Source of the DNA: Lactuca virosa
Taxonomy: Eukaryota; Streptophyta; Magnoliopsida; Asterales; Asteraceae
DNA: 64,000 bases
Assembly (NCBI GenBank): GCA_928212115.1
Contig: CAKMRJ010005745.1
Coordinates: 215,678,608-215,742,607 of the forward strand
Reading direction: 5' to 3'
Shown one piece after another: positions 45,390-55,856 of this stretch. The translations under genes were made by a program, and so were the position numbers. The stretch's first letter is position 1; each line of letters opens with the position of its first letter. Under the pieces are notes generated by a model. It ran no database searches, was not told the origin of the DNA, and was given only the letters and a program-made list of their open reading frames with translations.

Positions 45390-47579
45390 TGTGACATCCC
45401 CATTTTCACGGCCAGAAAAGACCGATTTTGTTTATGCTTTATAAAAATCAGAGTACCTCTTTTAATAAAAATGTTGCGGAATTTGTTCCCAGTATAACAT
45501 GATAGATACGTTATCAAAGCATTTCTGAAGAAAAGTATTTTTATTCATTTTAAAACATTTGGGATGTCATCGTCAATACAGAAACATAAGCATAAACAGA
45601 ACTTACATTCATTATCACTAGTGATTTATATCTCCTTAATCTCTCAGTGTAATGTGACTTCATATCAACACCTGTGATATAAATAAACTGAGTGGGTCGG
45701 GTTGGGAAACCTGGTGAGTACATAGGGTTTTCAACCCACAATGAATAAGTTTATTAACTTTATCAAACCAAACAAACCCGATTACCCGTTCCCGTTATCC
45801 TCACTTTACGTCCCTAAAACATCTAACACAAGGGACCTAGTCTAAGGGACTTTCATCGGGGTGACAACACATGCTTCGGGGGTTCCTCAGCAATTCATGT
45901 CAAATAAGGCAACCATGTGGGGGATGGAGTACTGCTGGTGAGCACACAGTTCAAATAAACACCTACAGGTTGCGAGCCTGCTAGCGTTCCACTGGACTGT
46001 CTAGAATAGTCTGTGGTCATCATCTATACTCCGCTAGATGACTGGATCATCAATAACATTTATATCGAGGCCTCTCATTATTTTATTTGGTCACACAATA
46101 ACTATTACATCTACCCATGTTTTACCCAACACGTTTTGTAGATATAAAATACATATACAATTTAAATCATTTAAAACGTGTATAAAAATATTTCACACAG
46201 CATAGACAGCAAGTATTCAGACAATATGCACACATAGCACGTAATTTATATTAAATACTTCATATCTATGTGTAAGATGAAAGGGACCATGCACTCACTT
46301 GAAAAGGTGGTGATTCCGAACTCAGACAGCGCTTCGCTTCTTAAAAATAATTTCCTTCGACGAAACCTAGTATTATTACCACTAGAGTTTAGTATATTAT
46401 TCGCCGAGACTAATTAATAGTCTAGCTATTATTACTATTATATAAGCGTAAAAAAATACTTATATAACCCATAATAATAGCCCAAGTACTTATTATAAGT
46501 TCCTAATAACGTTACTATAATTAAATAAAAGCTATATTAAAAATAGCGTAGGTGTAGCTCACTTACAGCGGGTTTTATAGAAAACCGGGCTTTGCTTGGA
46601 GCAGCGTTCCCGAGCCGAAAAGCTCTTCTTCTCGGAGCCGTCGAGCACTCCGGGACTTCCGCCTCGTGCTAGGGAGGTTCCCTAGGCTTTTCGGGGGGTT
46701 TCGGGGCTAGAGAGAGGTTCTAGAGAGAGAGAGAGAGAGAGTAAAGAGAAGAAAGAATGGGAAAGATGTGAAGAAAATGAGGGTGGAAGAGGTTCTATTT
46801 ATAAGGTGAAAAAATGATGAACTTGGTGCCACATGTCACCATCAAGTGGCAAGACTTGGGGAGAAAGCAATGACCAAGATTGTGTCACATCACCCAATTT
46901 CGCACAACACACTTCCGACTTCTAAAATCCGTAACTTTCACATACGACCTCCGTTTTTGACGTTCTTTATATCCACGCGTAGGTAAAAATAAGATCTACA
47001 ACTTTCATTTTGACTCCGTCGGCTAATTCTCGACCGATCTTAAATTTAAAAGTACGAGGAGATTATACTGTTAAATGTCCGCGTAAAATTCATAACTTCT
47101 ACATACGGACTCTGTTTTCGTCTGTCTTTTCACCGTTGAGTTCATGTTAATGAGATTTTCAATTCTCATTTAGGTCGCGTAGGCCAAAAACCGCTCGATC
47201 TAAAATTCGAGTTTCGAGCTGTGCACTGTTAAGCCAAATCTTAAAAAAATTCATAACTTCCTCATACGAAGTCAGATTTGGGCGTTCGTTTTTTGTATGT
47301 TCTCGGTTTACGTATACTACAACTTTTGTTTAGATTTCTAAGGCTAAAAAGTCTTCCATCGTAAATTCACTATTTACGTCTCCCGGTGTCGTGCCGGTTT
47401 TGCCGTAAAACTTCGACGGACCATAACTTCTTCGTTATAACTCGGATTTCAACGTTCTTTATATGTACGGAACCCTTAAGACGTATTCTACAACTTGGTT
47501 CTAAATAATCTTTTGTTAAAAAGTCGTTTTCGACCCCTATTATCTCTAAATTGACTAGCCCGGATCTACGGGTGTTACA
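45390..47579 (-). mobile_element. Solo LTR, 2.19 kb, family B
   Basis: On the minus strand it starts TGTAACACCCGTAGATCCGG and ends GGGGATGTCACA. A perfect duplication TCTGG flanks it (45385-45389 and 47580-47584). A minus-strand TATA box (TTATAAATAG, about 46795-46804) is followed by a CT-rich leader with a (CT)n run. The upstream part holds four degenerate units about 160-170 bases apart (ATAACTTC at about 46930, 47091, 47250, 47423). The second copy of this family is 58257-60500. Confidence 0.93.
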
Positions 47580-47656
47580 TCTGGAGATTTCCGTTTTTAA
47601 TACTTGAATTTCTAAACTAATCTAATCAATCGATCTTACAACATTTATAATTTTAA

Positions 47657-47684
47657 CTAGATATGTTGTCCATGCTCCGCATGG
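47657..47684 (-). mobile_element. Helitron 3' end
   Basis: On the minus strand: hairpin CCATGC-GGA-GCATGG, nine bases (ACAACATAT), then CTAG followed by T. It has the same architecture and orientation as 35113-35144. The element would run rightward from 47657 on the plus strand; its 5' end was not found. Confidence 0.65.
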
Positions 47685-48263
47685 GCCGTGTGCGTGATTT
47701 GAGTATCGTTTTTGTTTATAGATTAATAGGCGTCGTTGTTGACTCTTTTAGTTAACTTAAGTTTATTTTCATATGGATAAACAGTCGGAGACGGATAGAT
47801 AGAAGGCAGGAAAAAAAACAAAAAAGTTAAAAATGAGGACCAATATACAAAAAATATACAAAAAGAAGAAAATGACAGACACAGAAAGTGCAAGGATGAA
47901 AACAGTAAAAAAAACGTGAGTTTCACTATTCCTAACTCGTTGTTGACTCTTTTAGCAGAAAAACTCGGGCGTTGTCCCAGACCATTTTTTGTGTTTTTTA
48001 TAAAAAAAATGTAAAAGTTTTGACTACAATGACCAAAAGTGTCAAAATGGCTAAAGAATTAAAGGGGTTACAATTAGCAAATTTTTAGAAAATGGACCAA
48101 AGTTGTCAATTCCATAAAGTTTTGTGGCCAAACTTTGAATATTAAAAGGTTCCTAAAAAAATGTAAAAATTTTCATTGCAATGACCAAAAGTGTCAAAAT
48201 GGCTAAAGAATGAAGGGCAAAGTTGACAAAAAATGTCCAAGTTAACTATTCCTAACTTTGAAT

Positions 48264-48331
<68 letters not shown>

Positions 48332-48393
48332 CTTAATGGTTATGGTTTTATACTATTATTTATTATTAATTTTGTTTTTGATTACTTAATAAC

Positions 48394-48448
<55 letters not shown>
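47685..48448. other. Probable Helitron interior, then (TA)n
   Basis: Phrases recur: GTTGTTGACTCTTTTAG near 47735 and 47940, and CAAAAGTGTCAAAATGGCTA near 48035 and 48188. Two (TA)n tracts (48270-48329 and 48398-48449) close the stretch. No gene. Confidence 0.4.
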
Positions 48449-48451
<3 letters not shown>

Positions 48452-48619
48452 TGAGATCGGTTGAGAACTCATAATTTCCCGAGAACTAAAAGTGGAGCGT
48501 TGGATCAAAAGTAATTCATTAAGGACATGATCGTTATCTTACCAATCTCATTTAATGTTTAATTTTTTTGTGTTATTTAATATATTAATATAAATGTCTA
48601 AAAATTTACATCATAAATC

Positions 48620-49015
48620 AAATTTTCAGATTTTTTTAAATATAGTATTTTTCGTTTTTTTTTAAAGAAAATGCAGATTTTTTAATTTTTTATAGAAAAC
48701 ATGAATTTTTGAAAAAAAGTTGAAAAAATATATTTTTTTTTAAATTGCAATTTTTTCAAAAAACTGTCATTTAAAAAAACTGTATTTTTGTTAAAATAAC
48801 TGCAACTTTTTTTAAAGAAAACTGTATTTTTTTCAAAAAAAAATTGCATATTTTAAAAAAAAACTGTATTTAAAAAAAACTGCAATTTTTTCAAAAAAAC
48901 TGCAAGTTTTTTTAAAGAAAGTTACATTTTTTTCAAAAAAAAATTGTATTTGAAAAAAAAAACTGTAATTTTTTCAAAAAAAAAAACTGTATTTTTTTTA
49001 AAAAGTAAATTTTTA
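48620..49015. repeat. A/T homopolymer array
   Basis: About fifteen repeats of a loose unit made of AACTG(T/C)A followed by T runs and A runs, 20-30 bases each. Low-complexity, inside the left part of the Pack-type element. Confidence 0.8.
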
Positions 49016-49334
49016 GGTGCATATATGCATATTTTTTTCAAATGCATATATGTATATTTCTTATACTATAATATTTGTAAGTAAATCACAAAAAATCTCA
49101 TTTTTATTAATTAATCTATAAACATAATAGTACAAGTATTTTATTCGATACAAAATAAAATATAAAAAATAAAAAATGCTACAAATTTCAAAGTGTTTTC
49201 ATGTCTTCGTGTCAATATTTCCTTATTTTCTTCAATTTATCATTTTCCACCTCTTCAATATTCACCACAATTTCTTCCAAGTCTACAAGAAAATTAAAAA
49301 AAATGATTGATGCAAAAACACTCACAAAAATACA

Positions 49335-49790
49335 TATGTGATTTTCATGTGATTAACATATGAATCACATGCGATTCACATATGAATCACATACGATTCC
49401 CATATGAATCACATTTACACATGACATCATATGTAAATGTGATTCACATGTGAATCGCATGTGATTCACATATGAATCACATGTGATTCACATGTAAATC
49501 ATATGTGATTCACATGTGAATCACATATGATTTACATGTGAATCACATGCTTATATGTGAATCAAGTGTGATTTACAAGTGAATCAAATGTGATTAATAT
49601 GTGAATTACATGTGATTTTCATGTGATTAACATATGAATGTGTGCATATATACGTAATTCATATGTAATTCACTTGTGATTTACATGTGAATCACATATC
49701 ATTTTTATATGATTTACATGTGATTAATATGTGAATCACATGAGATTTACATGTGAATCACATATTATCTACATGTGAATCACATGTAAC
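49335..49790. repeat. Dense array of CACATGTGAATC-type palindromic words
   Basis: Roughly 450 bases made almost wholly of GTGATTCACATGTGAATCAC-like units, about 12 or 24 bases apart, each self-complementary around CACATGTG or CATATG. It carries many CANNTG E-box cores. It lies within the Pack-type element. Confidence 0.92.
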
Positions 49791-49929
49791 GAGTTGTTGC
49801 TAGATAACTAATTATTGAGATATATGTAAAATTTCCTAACTATCCCTATCTTTTAGCAAATGATTACTCATTTTAAAATGCACATCCAAAAACTATCTAG
49901 GACCCATGTCATAAATAAAAAGAACAAAC

Positions 49930-50323
49930 CTTAATAGGTGCAGTGCATAAATACGGAGGGCTGACTCTTGAGTTTTCAGGAAAGCAGGTTGAATGCTGAA
50001 AACAATAGACTATCAGGTCTATTTTTTATCCCAAGATGGATAAAAATTGCAACTTTTTGTCCCACCTAAAAAGGTGGGACAAAAAATATGTTCTCAAAAT
50101 TATTATACTTTAAGAAATATATGTAATTATAGCAATGCATTTTTTATTAATTAATTAACAAATGGAAGTAGGATGCTATAAGTATAATAAACAAATTGAC
50201 AAAAGTAGAAAATACAAATGATAAGAACCTGAAATTGGCAGGGGAGAAAACTCCAATCCAGTCATCATTTGATGGGTTCAAATTGCCGACGTACACATTC
50301 ACCCATTCAGAATTTTGGCCCTA
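49930..50323 (-). pseudogene. Captured purple acid phosphatase fragment (two exons)
   Basis: Purple acid phosphatases are secreted metallophosphoesterases; this is only their N-terminal, non-catalytic part. The exon at 50229-50323 (minus) reads GQNSEWVNVYVGNLNPSNDD then WIGVFSPANF, and is bounded by CTAG and GTTCTT splice-like sites. The exon at 49930-49995 contains STCFPENSRVSPPYLCTAPI, bounded by TTTTCAG and GTTTGT. Both match remembered family sequence in order, but joining them at these sites is one base out of frame, so the copy is probably broken. Catalytic metal-binding motifs are absent. Confidence 0.85.
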
Positions 50324-50933
50324 GAAATACAAAATAACCAACATAGATATGTGAGAATGATTAGCAAAATTCAAATATATCACTTCATTATCCTCAAAAA
50401 CTTTCATTGTTGTAACAAAATAGAATATGATTCTCTCAATCATATCGTAATAACATGAATATGGGGAACTTTGGAGTCACATCGACTCATGATCCATTTA
50501 ACAGATGAAACAAGATACAAATCCACTTACATAATAGTTGATTGATACAACCGAATCTGTGTACAACTTCATTTAGATACCCGAAGCTTTCAAATCCAAT
50601 AAACCATCAGATTCTAAAGTAATTAAACTTCATCTACATTGTCTTCCACACATGATTATAGTGGATTCCTGTTCACATCTTTGTAGAGCAAATAGTGTGT
50701 GGGAATTTTACCAAGTGCAGCATACCTGAACAAAAGATTCAAAAATTATAATGCAATTAATTTGTTTAATGCACACAAAATATATGATCTAAATCAATAA
50801 TGTTCATCAAGTCTCTTACCATTGAGGCACAAATGAAGCCATCCAGATTGAACCCCAAATCAAGATATATGACAAAAACATATATGTGGTTTAAGATTTC
50901 AGATCATAAGGTAAAAAAGAAGCACATGTTGAT

Positions 50934-51225
50934 TCAAATGAAGCCAATTATTAAGCAGGTGCAGAGAAATCCAATTACAACAACAACCTCTGGATTAACA
51001 GGAGCACGACCTTTCCACCAACCAGTACTCAGTATCCAAGTGTACATGGTTGAATGCCCATTTTCCTACCATATTTGATCTCTGATCAACTAATAACTCT
51101 TATCATTTTTGCCTCTATTATGTAAACCTGAAGAGAAATATTACCTCAAACAGGTGATCTAAGAAGAAGTGGGATAAAGAACCAGCTGATATGAGCAAGA
51201 AACATTGGTTTAAGGTAAGGGGGAT
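50934..51225 (-). pseudogene. Captured membrane-protein fragment (two exons)
   Basis: The exon at 51145-51225 (27 codons) begins IPLTLNQCFLLISAGSLSHF. The exon at 50934-51065 (NGHSTMYTWILSTGWWKGRA, then PVNPEVVVVIGF) joins it in phase 0, giving SHFFLDHLFEENGHS, and stops at a TGA. Both have GT/AG-type borders. The hydrophobic runs and His/Asp-rich HFFLDH suggest a membrane protein. I do not recognise the family with certainty, so no function is given. It looks like part of a host gene carried by the transposon. Confidence 0.65.
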
Positions 51226-51662
51226 CTGCACCAAAGCATCAGAAACAGTTAAAATATTGTAAGAGCTCGTTGAATTTTAGGGCGCAAAAACATTTGGAAC
51301 TAGACTGTTGTAATATATGATGAAAACAATAATCGATAAAGTGAAAACGAGAATGCAAGTTAGATCAAATGTCACTTGATGTATTCCAATTTTCGCAAAA
51401 GAATGATCTCCATGTGATTTCAATTCTTCTGAGCTCAAAAGAACCCAAAACCCTCTGAGGCATTTCATCGAATAGGTGGTGAGCGGAACAAGGAGATCAC
51501 CACTCTCGCAAAAATCAGTGGTTTTGATTCAAAGAGTATTCTATATCAAACAAAATTGGAAGAATAGAATTAAACTGAAGTAAATCAGATTAGCAACATT
51601 TCAATGTAACAGATCGAGGTCATGAAAACAGATTCAATCATGAAGTGATTGATGATACTTAC

Positions 51663-51932
51663 TTGATAATCGATAGATAGGTGGGAACTGTGGAGGTTGG
51701 AGCCATATGTGACGGTGTTTGTGTAGTTTGTGGCGGTCGAAGGTGCGATTGGAAAAGAAGGCATTGGCGGTATAAGATCCTCACCAGATATAGGTGATCC
51801 ACAAATGTGATTCGACAGTTTATTGTTGCAATCGAACATAAAATGAATGACGTAGATCTCTTCGATCGTGGATTTGACGTCGTTGATATGCCAAACGAGG
51901 ACCGTGGATTGGTAGTCGTTGTTGTTTGTCAT
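51663..51932 (-). CDS. First exon of the chimeric gene in the Pack-type element
   Basis: An open 90-codon exon starting MTNNNDYQSTVLVWHINDVK and ending HSSHLSIDYQ before a good donor CAA|GTAAGT. It is preceded on the minus strand by a CT-rich leader-like stretch. It would be the 5' exon of a transcript running through the captured membrane-protein and phosphatase exons. The protein is not recognised. Whether it is expressed or coding is unknown. Confidence 0.45.
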
Positions 51933-52383
51933 AACAGGTAGAGATGGAGGATGGAAGGAGGAAGAAGGCGGTAGATGGAGTGGATCGTCGATCCTTAGTC
52001 TGTGCGTCGAATTCGATCCTCAATCTGGCGGTATCCTTGGCGGAAATCGGTGGCGGAAAGATCGCATGAAGAGATATTCATCGGAAGGAGGCGGATGATG
52101 GAGTCGTGAAGAACCTGAGAGATGAGAGAGAAAGTGAGAAACACGTGTTTGTGTGTGTGGGTTTTTTTTAATTTGTTAAATTGATTATTATGATTGATAT
52201 TTTAATTTCTAATTTGCCTTTGTAAATATTTATAAAATGTCTAAGATACCATCGAAACAAGTGATAATTACAATTACGCCATGATCAATCTTAGCCATTC
52301 AAGATTTTGATCTAACGATCCACCTTTAGTTCTCGGGTTCTCGGAAAACTTTGAGTTCTCAAATGATCATTCCTCTCTCTCTC

Positions 52384-52389
<6 letters not shown>

Positions 52390-52443
<54 letters not shown>

Positions 52444-52518
52444 TCTAATAAATAAATAGGTTGAATCTCCTACTGCTATGTGTCAGCCTCTTACATATCC
52501 CAATCAATAAATATAACT

Positions 52519-52572
<54 letters not shown>

Positions 52573-53830
52573 ATCTGTCACCTTTTTGCTATTCTCTTTT
52601 AAATTTAATTTAATTAAGCGTTGAAATATTTAAGCTTCATATTTTACGAATCTTATTGGCTTAAAAGATAAGATATTGACTTATCCTTCAAACATGCATA
52701 TATAATACATTAAAAATTAAAAAATAAAAATTAACAATTAGATATTATTTTTATAATGACAAACCAAGAAAAATCCAAGATTAAAACTTCTTAGATTTTT
52801 AACTTTATTTTGAAATATTGCATTAAGAATATGTAACATGTCTCCTTTTTGCTATTCCCTTTTACATTTAGTACATTTAATTTAATTTAATTTACATTTA
52901 ATTTAATTTAATTTACTACGCCTAAGATAACATTTTGATACTACATAATTTAATTAAATTAAAATATTACAATTACATTCTAAATATAAAATCAATTAAA
53001 ATTAAAATATTCATCTTAATACGTGAAATCAAATATACTACAAGCTCATATATTTGCAACATTTTGACCAAACAATTATTAGAGGGTTAATTTTGCTTTT
53101 TATAATTCCAAAACCGTATCATTACTTTTTACCATAAATAAATAAATTATAAACAACACCACTATTTTTTACTGTAATAAATAAGGTATAAATAAGTTGA
53201 CTTTTTTGTTTTTGTTACTATGTTGGTTGTCTTCTTTTCTATTTCTTTTTTCTTTGTCTTTTTTTTTTGTGGATTGAAAAGCATATGCCACATCTATGTT
53301 TTACAAAAAAAATAGTCCATTACTTATCCTACATCTATGTTTTGACATCTCTTTCTGTTGGGTCTCTTCCTGGGAGGCATCTTTCTCTAAAAGATACAAG
53401 GGGAAAATGACGATAAGCCTTCTACATTGATCATGAATCGAATATTTTCGAACATGATATATCTTAATCCTACAGCATTAACAGAGATCTACAAATAAGG
53501 TTTACTAACATAAACAATGAATTGCAGGTCTTTCATTAGTGAGGATTAGTACTACTTGCAACAATTCTGTGCAGTGTTATAAAACCATAAAATACTCCTA
53601 TAGTATTTTAACTATGTGCTTCATTAGTATAAGATTTGGTGAGTTTTAGACTTGTCGCAACACCACAGTCACTCCCAAACACATGTTGGTCATATCTCGG
53701 ACAAATATAGTTGATCAGGTTATATTGGCCCCACATATTACTACATAACTATTCAGGTTTAACCGTAGTGTCCAACTCGCCCTAAATATTTTTATGTAGT
53801 TCTTACTGTGTTATAGCTTCTTGTACGTAT
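52390..53830. other. AT-rich DNA, no gene; right part may be retroelement leader
   Basis: Two (TA)n tracts (52388-52438 and 52522-52569) and ATTTA runs near 52860-52915. No conserved frame was seen. The right edge from about 53640 is continuous with 55704-55856 once the solo LTR is removed, and so may be leader DNA of the minus-strand element whose 5' LTR is 55857-58119. Confidence 0.4.
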
Positions 53831-55703
53831 TGTAACATCCCAACCGTCAGGTATTATTAATATTTTTCCTTTTAGACTTCACGTTGAAGGTCTACTCGAC
53901 GAGTTGGCGCTATGACTCGTCGAGTAGCAGCGGGCTGGTCCGCGTGTTTTAGTGACCTACTCGCCGAGTCCAATAGGGGACTCGACAAGTAGGAGCTGGC
54001 AGATGAAACCCTAAATTCTGGGGGTTTGCACCCTTATTAAGGATCACTTATCCCCCCTTAGCCTCTCTTACTGCTCCCCTCGAATTCAGAAACCCTAATT
54101 CGTGTTGTTCTATATATTGGTGTGCTTCTTAGCTTGGAAGGGGAATTTGGTGAGGAAAGGTTTGAAGACCAAGAAGTTTTGAACAAGGAACAGCTGGGGA
54201 TCTGAAGTATACCTCAGTTTATCATCCATTTGGAGGTATCAAGTCATCACCTTGAGCTTCTTCTAGTTAAACCCCCTTTCTATATTGAGTTTTGGGACCA
54301 TTTTGGGCATTTGGTGTTGCATTTCGAGTGATGAACCAAGATCTGAAGTTGCAACTTCAGATCTAGGATCATCTTGGCCCTTATCATCATAAATTCTCAG
54401 TCTTTAGCATGTTGGTGAAGCTCTTTTGCCTAGAACCCCTTCTTTAGCTTGTTTTAGGTCATTATCACCTTGCATGCACGTAAAGTTTGCAACTTTACGT
54501 GATAAACATGCCTTGGGAAGCTGGATCTACAATATGGAGCCTCAGCATGGCTTAAAAAGCATCTGTATGGATGAAGGATTGAAGGGACTCGACGAGTCGC
54601 AAGGTCGACTCGGCGAGTCATATGAAGATGGGCATGAACTCGACGAGTTGATGAACAACTCGGCGAGTCCGTTGAACATTGCCTTGAACTCGATGAGTCG
54701 TTCGAAGACTCGGCGAGTCGGCTAGGGTTTCTCCTAATTCTTGGACACGTATGAACTCGGCAAGTTAAAGGGGAACTCGACGAGCCAATCAAGGATTTCA
54801 CGACTTCTCGAGTGCAGGAAGGACTCGACGAGTCGGTGAACTGCACTCGACGAGTCGAGTCAACATGGACTGTTGACTTTCACTATGGACTTTGACTTTG
54901 ACCAAGAGTTGACCAGTTGACTTCTGAGGGTATTCTGGTAATTTGGAGATTTATGAAAAAGGGTTTTATGGTAACTATAGGTGGTGGAGTTCGTGTTGGT
55001 GATCCGGGAGTTGAGATTTCTAGTTTCAGACGACAGTTGCAAGGTGAGTTATCCTCACTATACTAAAGGGTCTAAGGCACCAAGGCCGTCCCATTGGATA
55101 TGTTATTCTAGCAGTGTTAGATCTTGAGTATAAGTTAGTGTTGCATGCTAGTAGTTATGTCAGTTAGGTAGACCTGTAGGACTACCTGTGATGTTATATG
55201 ATTATTGCATGCTCAGTGGTTATGTCGTATGTTATATGTTATGTGGGATGGGTTGAGGTTGTACTGCTCTGTGCGGTAGCCAACAGACCTTAGGAGCATT
55301 CCAGTTACGGGCTAAAGGGAGACTCGTACTGTGGGCTCGGGAGCATTCCAGTTACGGGCTAAAGGGAGACTCGTACTGTGGGCTCAGGGGTGATCCAGTC
55401 TGTAAAGTTGGGGACCCATTACATGTTGTTTAGTTTGTTATGATATGTTTATATGGACTGTATGTGTATCGGTATTTTGGGGGAACTCACTAAGCTCTCG
55501 GGCTTACAGTTTCAGTTTATTGTTTCAGGTACATCAGGGGATCGCGGCAAGGCGAAGGCGTGATCGTACAGCTCCTCATGTTTTGTCTATGTTTCTGGGA
55601 AAACTCTGATATTATACATTTTGAAAACAAAGTTGTAATGATTTTTAGTGGTTTGAAATGTTTTTTTAAAGTTTAAATTGGTTGAAAATTTTTGGGTGTT
55701 ACA
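53831..55703 (+). mobile_element. Solo LTR, 1.87 kb
   Basis: Starts TGTAACATCCCAACCGTCAGG, ends TTTTTGGGTGTTACA, with a perfect duplication CGTAT (53826-53830 and 55704-55708). CTCGNCGAG-type repeats lie at 53893-53990, before a TATTAAGG-like TATA box (about 54034), and at 54588-54865. Donor-like GCAAG|GTGAGTTATCCTCAC is at 55044 and acceptor-like TTGTTTCAG|GTAC at 55528. A 47-bp tandem duplication lies between them (from 55293). Confidence 0.93.
55293..55387. repeat. 47-bp tandem duplication in the LTR
   Basis: Two direct copies of GGAGCATTCCAGTTACGGGC...GTACTGTGGGCTC, 47 bases apart, inside the putative leader intron of the solo LTR. Confidence 0.92.
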
Positions 55704-55842
55704 CGTATGTATACTTGTATACTTCTTGTAAAATACTTATATTTAAAAGTATACTTTTAGTTTCAGAGCGCTTCGGCCCCTTTAGTGTTTATAGTTGTAT
55801 ACCATATAAGGTTCAGTATACTTAGTTCACTATAAACAATAA

Positions 55843-55853
55843 CTATGATACCA
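55843..55853 (-). other. Primer binding site next to the LTR at 55857
   Basis: Minus-strand TGGTATCATAG, one base different from the usual TGGTATCAGAG, three bases inside the LTR border. It shows the LTR is a 5' LTR with some internal DNA left (55704-55856), not a solo LTR. Confidence 0.75.
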
Positions 55854-55856
55854 ATC

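Larger units (their letters stand above)
48449..52389. mobile_element. Inverted-repeat transposon carrying captured host exons (Pack-type)
   Basis: The ends are inverted copies. The left reads GAGAACTC, then CCCGAGAACTAAAAGTGGAG and GTTGGATCAAAA; the right (52305-52388) gives the complement with small differences. Both ends abut (TA)n, so a target duplication cannot be read. No transposase was found. Inside on the minus strand are a start exon, two exons of a membrane-like protein and two purple acid phosphatase exons, listed separately. The superfamily is unresolved; a MULE (Pack-MULE) is the best-known parallel. Confidence 0.75.

Noticed and set aside
49335..49790. Possible CRISPR-like array
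   Set aside because: Units are contiguous palindromic words without spacers, in a plant genome; it is a simple repeat.
52305..52438. Right end of the Pack-type element as a Helitron end
   Set aside because: It has a matching inverted copy at the left end and no hairpin-CTRR, so a TIR element fits better.
54426..54846. Overlapping open frames with many Arg/Ser in the solo LTR
   Set aside because: They translate the CTCGNCGAG motif (TRRV, DE-like) and have no independent support.
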